The translations under genes and the position numbers were made by a program. This document shows, piece after piece, positions 22,511 through 35,214 of a stretch of 64,000 nucleotides of DNA. The DNA is from Rutpela maculata (Eukaryota > Arthropoda > Insecta > Coleoptera > Cerambycidae). The stretch spans positions 14,558,706 to 14,622,705 of the forward strand of contig OW386288.2 of assembly GCA_936432065.2 (NCBI GenBank). The letters run 5' to 3'. Within the stretch, counting starts at the first letter, position 1. Every line of letters begins with the position of its first letter. The notes beneath the pieces were generated by a model that worked only from the letters and a program-made list of their open reading frames with translations, did not search any database and was not told the origin of the DNA.

Positions 22511-24043
22511 CTTAACGCTCCACGAATAGTCTTGAATCTCAATAAATCGAATTAAATATAAGCATTCAAGTATATAACGCATAAATACAGAGTTAACACT
22601 ACTTTCCATTGAAAATCATCCCCATGAGTGGGTGAAAACTACCCCTCACACAACAGGAAATTTAAAAAAACTGCAGTGATTGCAAAAAAATCTTACGATG
22701 CCCAGTTATTTTAGAAACAGTATGTAACTGCATTAGTCTCGATGCGATGCTCAAAAACTACCCCCATAGAGTGGCGGAAACCACCCCTAAATTTAAATTG
22801 CAGTTGCCTAGATGACTCCTAAAAAGAATTCTCTGAAAATACTGTTACTTATTTATATGGCCTCTAAAAAGAATCAGAAAAAACATCTATATAAGCTTGG
22901 GCTCATGAAACAGTACGTAAAGGCACTTGATAAAGAAGGCGAATGCTTCAAATACTTGAAGCTAAATTTCCTGAAATTTCTGACGCAAAATTAAATGCAG
23001 GAATTTTCGATGGACCGCAGATTCGAAAAGTTATGAAAGATAATATTTTCATAACTAAACTGAATGAAGTTGAGAAAAATGCATAGCTAAGTTTCAAAAA
23101 AGTAGCACATGCTTTTCTGGGAAATAAAAGACATAAAAATTATAAAAAATTTGTTGCAGAAATGATTAAAAATTTCAAATCTTTAGGGTGCAATATGAGC
23201 TTGAAACTTCATTTTCTCGATTCCCATCTTGATTATTTCCCAGAAAATTTAGGCGACTACAGTGAAGAGCAGAGTGAACGTTTTCATCAAGATCAGATCA
23301 TATCAGAAATGGAAAAATGACACCAAGGAAGATGGGACGAACACATGATGGCAGATTACTGTTGGTCCTTAAAAAGAGAGACGTCTGAAAAGCATAAACG
23401 GCAGTCGGTCAGATCATTCGAAAACAAATCCAAAAGATATTACAAAAAGAAAGAATAAATTTACTTGAATTAAGACTACTGGTAAATTTTTGCTACTTCA
23501 TAATATGGGTACTTTTCAAGTACGTTGTCAAAAATTCTTCTTAAATAAGAAAATGCAGATGTTTTGAGCTGAGCTTTTCTAAAAGATACTGCAACTATTT
23601 TTTGAATTTCTTGTTATGTGAGGAGTAATTTTCACCCTCTGATGGAGATGTTACTGAATGACTTTGGTGCGATGCAAGTGCAGTGCTGCATAGCTTTAGC
23701 CAATTTTAGCATCGATTAAAATAGAAATCACGATGACAAGATTTTTTCCCCGATTTTCCTTGCAATTTTATTCTAGGGGTGGTTTCCGCCACTCTATGGG
23801 GGTAGATTTTGAGCATCGCACAGTTACTCACTTTTCCAAAAAAACTGGGCATCGTAAGCTTTTTTTGCAATCACTGCATTTTTTTAAGTTTTCTGTTGTA
23901 TGAGGGTAGTTGTCACCCACTCATAGGGGTGATTTTCAATTAAAAGTAGTGTTAACTCTGCGTTTATGCGTTATATACTTGAATGTTTATATTTAATTCG
24001 ATTTATTGAGATTTAAGACGGCGTGGAGCGACGTTTCGAAAAT
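22511..24043. mobile_element. Element with inverted repeats of about 280 bp around a decayed gene
   Basis: 22511-22800 and 23768-24043 are reverse complements (gtggcggaaaccacccct / aggggtggtttccgccac; gcgatgctcaaaaactac / tagattttgagcatcgc; cgctccacg / cgtggagcg at the outer ends). Between them is a single decayed gene on the plus strand that begins within about 60 bp of the left arm and ends about 310 bp before the right arm. That arrangement fits a DNA transposon or an internally deleted derivative. No clear target duplication was found. Confidence 0.8.
22860..23458 (+). pseudogene. C-terminal part of an uncharacterised repetitive animal protein (IFDGPQIR family)
   Basis: Across one single-base deletion near 22970 the frame reads YKLGLMKQYVKALDKEGE, FPEISDAKLNAGIFDGPQIR, then NFKSLGCNMSLKLHFLDSHL, DYFPENLGDYSEEQSERFHQ and WDEHMMADYCWSLKRE, with a basic tail to a TAA at 23456-23458. 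In-frame stops lie at 23084 and 23318. I recognise this block (LGLMKQ, IFDGPQIR, CNMS.K.H...SH.D.FP, ERFHQD, GRW...MMADYCW) as the C-terminal part of a protein found in many copies in arthropod and other animal genomes. I know of no assigned function or transposon class for it. About 198 codons remain, so the N-terminal half is absent. Position between long inverted repeats suggests a mobile origin. No catalytic claim is made. Confidence 0.75.
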
Positions 24044-24049
24044 ATTCAT

Positions 24050-25920
24050 AAAAAAACATTTTCAGGAGAATTACTTGAACACCCTGTATCTCGGAAACTA
24101 AGCACTTCCCAACCCATATTTATAGGAACTTTTTTCTTATTTTGAAAAGTTATATTGCTTAGTGAAGTTTGGCCTATGCAATTTGGGACACCCTGTATAT
24201 TGAAGGTCTAACTCGTAAGGGAGGATTTCTTATAATATATTGACATGATCAGACTTGGGTCTTCAATATATAGAAAGAATGGTTATTTTCTTGTTTTTCA
24301 TATTGAATGTTAGTTATAGTAGGTGTACGAAAAAAGTCAGTTCGTAAGGGGACTCCTTGTTGATATTCTAGTTTGGTCAGATTTAGATCAATGATATATG
24401 AAAGGAACGAATGATTTCTTTGAAAGTTATCTGCTGAATAGACGAAACCATTAACTCTATAGAAATTAGAGAAAACCGAAATTTATCCCCAATTTAGTAG
24501 TTTTCTTATTTGTCTCTAGTATATTTTTGCTCAATGTATTACCTTTATTTGACAAAAACCTCTATTTCTAGTCGTTATAACTTAAAGACTATTAATTTAT
24601 ATGAAAAGTTACATAGAATCTTTTCTTCTCAAAATTTGATTCTCTTTCATATCGAGTAAATCCCGATTTTGATTGTCAAAAACCATATTTTGACAACAAA
24701 AACTGGGAAATCTACGCCGTAGAAAATTTTATTAACTGAAAATTCGGATTCAACACACAAAAATACTTAAGGCATTATAGGTTTAGTCCTTGGAGCAGAA
24801 TTTTTTTTTTTTTGTAGACCTTAATATATTTCTTCGGAAAATGTTCTTACGATATTATGATAAAATATTACTGTTACTTATATTAAGTATAAACTGTTTT
24901 AAATTACACACTAAGATTGTCAAGGTTTTCCAACAGTATAAAATTTCATATAGTAGATGAGGTACATTAACGCATTGAACAGTAATGGCCTCAATATCGA
25001 TCTCTGAGGAATACTTGACAACAATTTATTTCTACGGGCTAAGGAAAAACATTAAATTTGATTTGTTGGGATTTAAATTTAGGGAACGATTCTTGGACCA
25101 AAAATATAGACCGTCAAATTCTTTATACGGGGTGTCCCATTGTCAAGTGTCTTTTTTCAAGGGGATGATATAATGAAAAAATGTCTACAAGCAATTGCCT
25201 TGAATTAATTCACAAGGAAGCTACAGGCTATTTGCATAATTTATTAATCTACCAACGTTACATATTTGAAAAATGAAAAAAAAAAGTGCTCGAATTTTTA
25301 ATGGTTGAACTTTGAACTTTACATTTTTAAAACACATGTCAAATGGTTTCAGATAAATACATTGGCTAAGGATCTTTTATGAAATAATGCAATTCTGACG
25401 CCTAATTGCAATTTACCAACACAAGTTTTCGATTTGTGCCATAATTGACAAGTTACTAATTTACTTCAGTACAGTAGTCTAATTGCAGTTTATTTAATTG
25501 CTGTTAAATTGAAATATGATCACATGAAATTAAACACGTACATAGAAACATAGCCCTCTACTTCCAGCTAAATTGTGCTCAGTGCTCGGGTACTATCAAC
25601 TGCTACTAGTATAACTAAAGCCAATTACATGGAGAAAATTTCGACGTATCTAATCACTTACTCTTTTTAACTGTAGTTTAGCTTGTGATTGTTCTGAAGC
25701 TCAACTTAGAAGTAGACGGCAATTGAATATAAAATTCCACGAGGCAATTATTTAAAAGTATGTGGTTTAGGTTCATAGATATTTCGAGACAAGAGTAAAG
25801 AAACATAAAAACTATGGAAAAAACCGTGAGTAACAACTACAAACAAAAGCAATTTACTTACGCCGTTAGCAGAACATAGTCTGAATTATTTTCACCAATT
25901 TAATTTTGAAAATTGTTGAA
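24050..25920. other. No gene; fragments of nonautonomous repeats
   Basis: acaccctgtat phrases (near 24090 and 24190) are typical termini of insect mariner-type MITEs but do not pair convincingly. 24560-24660 repeats the arm text of the fold-back at 21600-21690. A short frame at 24985 is unsupported. Confidence 0.5.
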
Positions 25921-25924
25921 AAAT

Positions 25925-26045
25925 TATAGGCAGACATTTTTACTTCCCCACGTCCAGTGAAAGTATAGTGATGCAAATAAGAAATTGAAAATTTTTATTG
26001 TTCAAATAGGCTTAGAATATTATGAAACGTCGAGATTTTAAGTTT
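25925..26045 (-). repeat. Dispersed 'ggatgtggaagt' repeat, copy 2 (3' end only)
   Basis: Reverse-complement copy of the family's end: tacttcc..gtccagtgaa, attgttcaaataggctta, gaaacgtcgag. Only about 120 bp are kept, and it stops where the MITE at 26083 begins. Confidence 0.75.
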
Positions 26046-26082
26046 AAGCAAAAAAAATTGTAACTTTTTTTTGTACGCGTAA

Positions 26083-26395
26083 TAATACCAAGAACATGTA
26101 ACACATTTGCTACTCGATACCCACGTTATTGTTTCAATTGTTTCATAGGCTTCTACGTTTTTTTGGATAAATTATAATTTTCAACAGAAACTTGGGAATA
26201 ATTCAATAAGTACATGTTGATATAAGTCCACCTCAAATTTAATTCTACATCGATTGCCATAATAAAATTTGGCACGTGCCTTTTGACAGAGCCAAATATT
26301 CTAAAATTATCCAATATGCGTTTTACAGTGTATGGTGGATGGTTTCTGTTCTTGTGAGTATCGAGTAGCAAATGTGTCACATGTTCTTGGTATTA
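26083..26395. mobile_element. MITE with 38-bp terminal inverted repeats
   Basis: taataccaagaacatgtaac... at 26083-26120 is mirrored at 26358-26395 with one or two mismatches, around a 237-bp body with no coding capacity. Superfamily not assigned; no clear target duplication. Confidence 0.82.
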
Positions 26396-27145
26396 CTTTA
26401 TCACATTCTCCATAAATAATAAACAAATCTAAAAGTCTTCGTGGGTGTAATTTAAACATGCTGGCATTTTTTTAACAAAAGATAATGACTGACATTAATG
26501 ATTGTTTCTAATCATGGGCAAGTAGATAGCAATTTTTACTAAAAATTCTTGGACATTTAAGAAAATCGCCAATATTTCGAAAAGTTGTAACTTTAACCTC
26601 TACAATGCTTATACTAGAAAAAAGGGAATTTAATTTAACATAATTTTATGTAAAAAAAATACAGGGCGTTTCATTTGAAATAAAAAAGTTTTTGAGGTTT
26701 GAATTTGACGAAATGTAACGTGAAAAATAAAACACTTGGTATACTATCATGGAATCTATTTTTTTGTAGAGAGTAGCTCATCATATGTTTTTTCTACGTA
26801 CCAAAGAGCAAATAAGGATCTCCTACACGAAGAAAGTTATAACGGTTCTTGCAAACCGTGTCACCTGTCAAATTTTTTATAAAATGTCAAATATCTCCGA
26901 AACTGCTCGGTTTAGGTATAGGGTGTGTGACATGTTTTGATTCAGAATTTTATGATCATTTCGAAAAGTCGAAAATATATAGGGTGTTCCATTTAAAATA
27001 AGCAAGTTGGTATCGACTTCCGGTATTTCCAGAATGCCGCCATTTTGAAATTATTATTCTCAAACTCGCAATGGTCGACTATGGTATGGTACCAAATCTC
27101 AAATGTCTATCTCATCTGCAAGTGGGAAATATTCTATTGGCCGCC
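26396..27145. other. No gene; MITE-like fragments
   Basis: acagggcgtttcatttg (26662) and tagggtgttccatttaa (26980) resemble paired mariner-MITE ends in the same orientation rather than inverted, so no element is called. Confidence 0.4.
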
Positions 27146-27149
27146 TGTA

Positions 27150-28690
27150 TAGTATATAATAGAATAGAAAAATATTTATTGTAAGCACATTGTAAATACA
27201 GTGTACAACACAAAAGGTGACGTTCGTATAAACGTTCTTCCACGCCACCCAAGACTCTTAACTATGAACAACAATATCATATATAATAAAATACTAATTA
27301 CCTTATGAAGGATAATAAATAAAATTAAAATAGTATATCGTATTATTAAAATAGTATATCATAAAAAAATAGTATATCACCTTCATAAAAATAACACTAC
27401 TAAAGACATCTTATATCATAACATATATTATAATACATTTTGTAAACTAAGTAAATATTGTTTATATCTTTGTTTAAACGAATGTACAGACCTACTACTT
27501 TGTATCATATTATAATATTCTGTATTATTTAATAAATTTACTGAGAGATGAGCAAAGCAACTACGAAATTTTGATGTTTTATGCTGGGGAACATCAAACC
27601 TAGAGGCTATATTTCTGAGATTCAAATTATGAACTTCTTGTCTTATTCTCAAGTAACTATAAAGATATTCTGGCTGTTGACCAAAATAGATTTTATACAA
27701 AAATACACCCAGAAATAATTTATAACGGAATTCAATTTTTAAGTGTAAATGTTCTTTATAGATAGGCGTAATGTGTTCATATTTCCTAATGCAATAAACA
27801 AAACGTAAACATGTATTTTGGGCCAGTAGTAGTTTATTTTTAAATTGGTATGTTAGAAAACCGTAATATAGATTTAGACAATAGTCAATTTGAGGATATA
27901 AATGTGATTCCACTATTTTATACTTAATATTTGGTGACAATATGTATTTAAATTTGTATAGAGATTTTAACTTCATATATAGTATACCTAGTTTATTTAT
28001 CACATGGTTTTCAATATTTAAGTTACTATCAAATGTTACCCCAAGATTTTTTAGATATTCTTTTTGTGGTATTTCAACATTATTAATGTGGACCGTGGTG
28101 AAATTGTAAAATTTGATTTTATTTCTGGTGTTATTTGTTCCTATGATCAAGAAATAACATTTGTTTGCATTTAAACATAAACCATGTTCTCCAGACAAAA
28201 CAAATATTCTCTCCAGATCATTATTCACCTCTTGTAGTGCTGAGCTTGCCTCCGATACATCAAATGTGTGAAGCAACTGTGTGTCATCCGCATATAGGTG
28301 GATCTTACAGTGATGTATTCCCAATGGTAAGTTGGCTGTATGCAGACTAAATAAAATGGGTTCTAAGATGCTACCCTGTGGGACACCATGCCTCATGTCT
28401 GCTGGCATTGATCTTACACCATCAACTTCAACAATTTGTAATCTATTTGATAAATAATTAGAGAAACATTGAGAGACCTGCTCTGTGAATCCGTAATAAC
28501 TCAATTTAGCAATAAGCAATTCATGGTTTACTAAATCAAACTCTTACTGTAGTCCAGTAGGACCAGACAATTTGCTTTTGAGTTATCAATTCCGACAGTG
28601 ATATCTGTATAGGTTTCATATTTTTTTATAATGTGCAAAAAATATACTACATTATTTACCGTGAAAAACTGCTTGTAACCGGAAAATTAG
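27150..28690 (-). pseudogene. LINE reverse transcriptase and 3' end, 5' truncated (CR1-like)
   Basis: A 363-codon frame (28519-27428) carries SNYLSNRLQIVEVDGV (residue 20 on), GVPQGS (45-50), LYADDTQLL with the catalytic YADD at 76-79, KNLGVTFDSNL and a long C-terminal extension typical of CR1/Jockey-like elements. Upstream on the minus strand, across a frameshift near 28545, comes FTVNNVVYF and LLDYSKAFDLVNHELL, the DxSKAFD motif, so the copy starts near 28680. The 3' UTR runs to about 27150, ending in tttctattctattata. GVPQGSxLGP has G changed to E, and the frameshift prevents activity. No endonuclease domain is present. Confidence 0.88.
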
Positions 28691-29214
28691 CAAGTTAAAA
28701 AAAATCCAAGAGACAAAAAAATGTTTAGAAGGCCTCAATGCATACGTCTGAATTTTTTCAAATTTTTAAATTACATATTTTTAAAGCGCTACAATTTCAA
28801 AAAAAGGGGGTAGTTATTCATGTTTCACCGGAAAAACTCGGTGAAAACGCACTTTACAGAAAAGTTGCAAATAAAAAATAGTCTTGTATTATACATTAAC
28901 CTGAATTTTTTCAGATTTTTTTTTAACTTTTACATTTCCCTTTTCCCACTTTTATGAATTTTCGAGTGGCCATATCTCAAAAAATATGTATTTTTAGAAA
29001 AAATCCACAAGAGTAAAAACTTCGTATTTTAGTCCAAAAAAGGTAAATATATTGTTTTTTATTTCATGTTTGACCCAATTCTACAAGTTACAGAACCCGT
29101 GATAAAAGTGGTGTTTTCTACCTCTTCCGATTATTTCCTACTTTAATCTTTTTTTCGACCTTTTTATTAACATCATTACAAACACATTGCACAAGGTTTC
29201 ATCAAAATCCATTC
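28691..29214. other. AT-rich stretch without features
   Basis: No frame or repeat termini recognised. Confidence 0.5.
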
Positions 29215-29222
29215 ATTAGCAC

Positions 29223-29732
29223 CAGGGTTGGCATGTTTAAAACAAAATGTTTTAAACAAGATGTGTTTAAAACATCTAGACAACATGGTGCGATGTTTAA
29301 AACATCGCACCATGTTTTAAATAAATGTTTAAAACATATTTAATACACAATGCGATGTTTCAAACAAAAAAAATTTGGAAATTGTGGAAAAGCAGGAAAA
29401 GTGCCGATGATGGTCCATTCCGATAAATAATTCCAATATAAACATTAAACACGCTCACAAAAAATAGCCTCTGTAGTCTTACTCTTATGAGTCAAATGGT
29501 TAGTGATCACTTGCACTAAACTGAACGTTTTATTTGTAGAGTGCTGTAAAATCCGTTTAAGAGCACCATCTGGCCTCAAGTAGTAGTAGCAGACACAGTA
29601 ACTTGGCACCATTTAATTTAAGTCATTTAGAGTTTTAAACGTTTTAAATCATTTAAAACATTAAAAAAAACTGTATAAAACAAAAAGAAACTGTTTTTTT
29701 GTTTAAAATAAAATGTTTTTTTTCCAACCCTG
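29223..29732. mobile_element. Nonautonomous hAT element with 8-bp target duplication
   Basis: Starts CAGGGTTGG and ends CCAACCCTG, flanked by attagcac at 29215-29222 and 29733-29740. The 510-bp body has no coding capacity and is full of gtttaaaac words, including a local palindrome (gatgtttaaaacatcgc) near 29290-29320. The 8-bp duplication and CAGGG start fit the hAT superfamily. Confidence 0.92.
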
Positions 29733-29777
29733 ATTAGCACTCAAATTAGAGATTTTGGTCATTTTAGCGCTCCGTTG

Positions 29778-30027
29778 CATGGGCGCAGCCAGGAGGGGAG
29801 CCATGCCCCCCCCCCCAAGCAAGAAGCATAATCTCTATCAGTACAAAGCAGTATCCAAATTATCCCTTGAAATAAATATTTTGTAATTAATGCCAATATT
29901 ATTTAGTAGAGGAATCTACATACACATCCGTTTTCAACCATTTTCTGAAAAATTTTCCTCATTCTCTGGGGAGGCCGGTTCTATTGACCCCCCTCCCCCC
30001 CAGATGAATTTTCTCGCTGCGCCACTG
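29778..30027. mobile_element. Nonautonomous hAT element with 8-bp target duplication
   Basis: Right end reads gctgcgccactg and the left end catgggcgcagccagg, which looks like a mutated CAGTGGCGCAGC. Both sides carry ctccgttg (29770-29777 and 30028-30035). Body of 250 bp with C tracts near each end and no gene. Confidence 0.9.
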
Positions 30028-30102
30028 CTCCGTTGACTTGACTATTTTAAACATTTTTCAAAGCAGTCGTAGAAAAAATATTTTTCAAGTTATTTCGCAT
30101 AT

Positions 30103-32735
30103 AATAATAATAATATAGTTTATTTACCATTTAAATCCAGTACAATATACAACAAATACCAAAAAATATAATACAAAATAAAATGTAACAGAGCAGTTGA
30201 CAACGGACAAATATTGTAAATAAACAAGATGGGAACTCGCAGAAGTACCGGGTACTTGAATGCGAGGTAGGTATTAAATTAATAAATATTTAACATAAAA
30301 GAGATATAGAGAATGAAAAAGTGATGTATATACATATTGAATAACTTAACATGGATCGAGAATAAGTTAATATTCAGGTTTACTCCGTAAAAGTACTAAG
30401 TACTTGACGGTAGAGCATTTACCAAATATAACTATTCAAGACTAATCAGTAGTAGAGAAGTAGAAAATGGCGTTCTTATTTTAATAAAAGGATATGAAAA
30501 ATCGTATATAGTATATATAAATATGTATCTATTTCCATATAATAACTATATTTGCTTTCTTCTGTCTTATTTTGTTTTTGTTTTTTTTTATTGACTAATT
30601 TGTTTACTAATATGTATTTTTAAGGTCTATTACTTGATGCATTACTAACCTAGGAGTATTTTGAATCCATAATTTAACATTTTTCCTGTATAATGATGAT
30701 GAATTTGAAGCCAATGAATTTGTGATTCCTTTGACCAATTGTTTTGTTAATTTTGGGTTTAGTTGTCAATATATGTTTATTTCGTGTATTGTAAGTATGG
30801 TCTGTATATGTGACATGATTTTTGTTTTTATATAGCTGCTTTAGTATTTTTTCACAAAAGAGTTGTCTTACATCCATTTTTTTGTTTCTTGCTACAGTTT
30901 ATCGGTATTATAAGTAATATCCTTTCCGTAAATAATTTTAAGCAGCCATTTTTGAATTATATTTAAGTTTTTTTAGGAAATTATTACTTACATCTCCCCA
31001 ACCAATTATACCATATATTAGCTGTGACTGGACTAAGGAATAGTATAGTATGTTAAGTTCTTTTAGGTTTAGAAATTGTTTAAGATATTTAAATGTAGAG
31101 AGCAGAGTTCTTAACTTTTTTACAATATAATTAACTTGTAAATTCCATCTAAGATGTTTGTCTATAATTATTCTCAAATATTTAACAAAATCAGCCTCCT
31201 CAATCATCATACTGCTACTATCACTATCTAATTTTATATTTAATGAATCGAGCTTGGGTAGTTTGTTCTAATAGGATGTAAAAGGGAGATATTTAGTTTT
31301 GACTTTATTTATGGTGAATATGTTGTAGTCGAACCATTGTTTGATTAATTTAAAATCTGTCTCTGCCATAGTTTTTAATTTATTCCAAGTATCGGCTACA
31401 TAAATAACTACGGTATCGTCAGCAAAACTCAATATCTTCCCTTTAGATGGTAATTTTAAGAGATCGTTTATATAGATATTAAATAATAATGGACCCAGAA
31501 CCGTACCTTGGGGAACGCCATATTCAACCTTTCTCGAGTGGCTTATAGTACCATCTACTTTTACTTGCTGCCTTCGATTCATTAAGTAACTTTCCATTAG
31601 TTTGAATGCATTACCCCCGATACCAATATTTTTTAGTTTTTTTAATAATGTCTCGTGGCTAACGGTATCGAAGGCTTTTTCCAAATCAATAAAGATACAC
31701 AGAGTAGGTTGACAGTTATCTAATGATTGATAGAGATTGTTTGTTAAGTAAGTTATAGCATCTTCTGTTGACATTTTATTTCTAAATCCGAATTGCATGT
31801 TAGATAATATTTCATGTTTGTCGAGGAAACTATTAAATCTTATTTTAATAATTTTCTCGAAGGCCTTTGCTACTGTAGAAATCAAAGATATGGGTCTATA
31901 GTTTATTACTTTAGTCTTATCACCATTTTTAAAGAGAGGTGTTATTAATCCTATTTTAAATGCATCGGGACATTCTCCCTTTTCTATTATCAAATTAATT
32001 AAGTAAGCTAGAGGTTCAGATATCACATCTCTGATTTTTTTGAGCATATCTGCAGTGATTCCATCTTTACCAGGTGCTTTACCCGATTTTAATTGCATAA
32101 TGATTTCCTTAATTTCAAATAGGTTGGTCGGAGATAAATAAATTGACTTACTATTACTGTCCACATTCAAATTAGGGTTTGTTGTATTTTTTATTTTCTT
32201 AGCTAAATCTCTGCCTACATTAGTATAGTGCTTCACAAAGTTATTTACTATTTTAACCTTATCTGATATTATGGTGCCATCTTCCAGTTTGATTTTGTTT
32301 ATGTAGTGTAATTTTCTATTTTCATTGCATATATTTTTAACTGACGCCCACAATTTTTTTGAGGAATTTTTATTTTGGTTTATTTGGTTTTTATAGTAAT
32401 CTATCTTAGTGTTTTTTATAATCAAGTTTAATTTATTACGATACCTTTTGTAGTTATTTTCTAGTTCTTTATTATCCGGATTTAATTTCAGCTTTTTATA
32501 AAGGCTGTTTTTTGTTTCAACTGATTTCATTATTGCTGCAGTAACCCACGGATTTTTTTTTATTTCCGATTTTTTAATTTTAATTGTCTTCGTACATTCT
32601 TCTATATAATTTTTTAATTTATTTATAAATATATCAGCAGGTACATTTGGTTCAACAGTTTGGTAAAAATCCTGCCAAAAAAGTAAATTATCGTCGTTGT
32701 TTTTTGTGCATATAGGTATATTATCCACACCTTCG
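30103..32735 (-). pseudogene. LINE with long reverse transcriptase ORF and (ATA)n tail
   Basis: The longest coding relic here. A 486-codon frame (32728-31268) contains a linker region, KSGKAPGKDGITADML, LITPLFKNGDKTKVINYRPI, MQFGFRNKMSTEDAI, CIFIDLEKAFDTVSHETLL, GVPQGTVLGP (about residue 404) and SFADDTVV (FADD 435-438). A single TAG near 31268 interrupts it, and the same frame continues to about 30938. After a frameshift the C-terminal region runs to 30674, with YNTRNK motifs. The 3' end is an AT-rich UTR and an ATA/TAA microsatellite at 30103-30120. The apurinic endonuclease domain is missing (5' truncation near 32735). RT motifs are all intact, so the copy is fairly young. It belongs to a CR1/L2-like group; the clade is uncertain. 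Confidence 0.9.
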
Positions 32736-32739
32736 TCAA

Positions 32740-34285
32740 GCGTGAATTATTAAATAATGCAGGTGCATATCGAGAAGAATATGTCTAGCTTTCACACGAA
32801 GATTTCACCATATTTTTAGCAACCTGCCTCCATTGAAAATTGCGTAAATAGTGCGAAATTTCAAATCCAGTACCTGCTCTGAATTAAAAAACGATGAATA
32901 GATGCATTACAAACCGGGGATTATTCGGCCATGTGTGTAGGTGCCCCGAGAAAAAAACATCTATGAATTTAACGAAGTGTAAACATAAAAATGTGTTTAT
33001 AAAACTTTTATGGGAATTAAAAATTGAAAAATTAAACAAAAAAATTGAGACAGGCTCGTATGATGGTTCGAAGAATCAACATTTTACGATCTCGGGCTTA
33101 TGAGAAATGAAATAAATCTTAGTCACCAATAAAACTCGGCGCATTAAGAGTCGCTAATTTGCATCACGCATTCTCCCTCACATTACAATTACCGGCAGTT
33201 AATTACAAAAAGGATTTTATACAATTAGCGAAAAAAATGGCTCGTCAGCCTTCATGGGGTTTTAACTTTGGCGCCCATAAAAATATTAAACAGAGAGTGA
33301 AAAATAAATATCCTTTATTTTTTGACAATTAATATTTGTTGAGGCAGCTTAGTAAACGTGTATTTTTTCTATAAGAATATTTTCCTAACCCGTGAAAGTA
33401 GCATTATTGACTTCTTTACCTGAAATGTATAATATTGACATTTTCAGTTTTAAGATACAGTGTCTACGTATATGTACAAATATTTTGCAGGATAACATAC
33501 ATGTTGACTCAAAAAAAGGAAAAAAATCCTTATAATTTTTTTTCTAACTCAAACCTATTTTTTTATTTAAAATTAATTAGAAATAGTCAATGTTCTTAGT
33601 TTAGACAGTATTACTATAAACAGAAGACGGAAGACACTTGTGTCAATAACATGGATTTTACAGCGTTGCAACATTGTCATTTAAAAATAACAAAACAATT
33701 TTACTTTACCTTGGGTAATCAGTTTTGAAATGAAAACACTAACTGATATTTAATATTAACTTACTCTTTGCTATCTTATCAATTTTTCACAAACCACAAT
33801 TATTCCATAGGATTTATTAGAAAAGAAGGATGTCCAGGTCGGCTCTTTCAAGATCTTATTGAAAAAATGTCGCTGATCTTAGTAATTTACTGTCTGCGAA
33901 AAATGTATTTTAACGATGGGATTAAAAAATTACCATTTTAAATTAAAATTAAATTAAATTTATTATAAAAAAATTCTTTAACCATTGTAGTAATTAAATT
34001 AATAACGGTTACTTTAATACCAATAAACACTTAATTCATCACCTCGTTCATTACACCATTTTATTATTTTTACTATAAATTTACTTTAAAGCTAGATAAA
34101 TCGAACACGTTTTGAACACTGTATGATTAGTAAGCGGCGACCCACCTACGGTAACAACGAACTATGATAAACAAAACACATGAATATTTTCTTTGAACAC
34201 CGGTGGCAGCAGAGGATTGTTTTTATGAGAGACACTGGCGTTTTTAAAAAGTTTTCTTATGTCTCATTATCAATACAATAAACAT
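32740..34285. other. No gene; possibly single-copy noncoding DNA
   Basis: 33130-33250 is less AT-rich, has several TAATTA-type words and lacks repeat phrases, so it may be host noncoding sequence. Nothing is coding. Confidence 0.35.
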
Positions 34286-34296
34286 AACAAAAAGGG

Positions 34297-35206
34297 CAGT
34301 GACGTAGCCAGGGGAGGGGTCCAGGGGGTCCGGACCCCCCCGAAATTAGTTGACATTTAAATAATTGACAGACATGATATTTAAGATTATTATATTAATT
34401 TTATTTTCGGTTTTTGTTGAAAATTTTTCAGGTTGATTTAAAATTTCCATTCCAGCCAGCTCTGTTGCAAATTGTGATGTGGTTTCCTGCAGTTTTATTG
34501 CAGCCATATTAATAGGGGGGGAGTCAATAACGTGCCGATTTGACGCAATCTAGCGCAATCTGAATCTGATTTAGTCTTAAGTAACCTGCTGCATATGAAT
34601 ATGACTGATGTGATGTGATTGTAGAAATATAGTTCCTTTTCATAATGAAGCGTTCCAGAGGTACCTACCTCAATTACATCTTTTTTCAAAAAAATAAACA
34701 GAACTGAACAAGATGAAGTAAATTGTTTCTTTATAGTTTACTACAGGGCCATTCCTAGATATGCTTGGTCGCCTGCGTGTGGGACCAACATTAGCGCGCC
34801 CCGCTCATTAAAAAAAAACACAATGCATTTCAATAAGTGATTTGAAATAATTTCGATTTTGAGCAGAGCTATAAATACAGGGTTTTTCACTTAGAACTCT
34901 GATCGCCAATTCTCGAAAAGAAATGGAGAAATTGGAATTCTGTAAAAAACGATTTATAGGTGGAACAACTAGCATTTTTTCAAAGATTTTCAGAATTTCA
35001 ACGCCTTCAATGAGCTGGGCGTCGCAACGCCTCGAAAATATAAATCGACTGAAGGGACTTTTAGAGTACGGACATTTGAAAGCACATTTAATTTAAAGAT
35101 TTTTTTGTCATATATCCCAATTGGATTACTGTAGGTACTCGTATCTGAGTAATACCTTCAAAATATTCGGACCCCCCCCCGAAATAAAATCCTGGCTACG
35201 TCACTG
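34297..35206. mobile_element. Nonautonomous hAT element with perfect 8-bp target duplication
   Basis: Left end CAGTGACGTAGCCAGG and right end cctggctacgtcactg are perfect inverted repeats. Both flanks read aaaaaggg (34289-34296, 35207-35214). The subterminal regions share gtccggaccccccc. The 910-bp body encodes no transposase, though a frame at 34495-34689 is open by chance. Another insertion may sit inside near 34745 (cagggccattcctag), but its other end is not visible. Confidence 0.93.
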
Positions 35207-35214
35207 AAAAAGGG

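Noticed and set aside
34745..34800. cagggccattcctag as the end of a nested transposon
   Set aside because: No matching inverted end found downstream.
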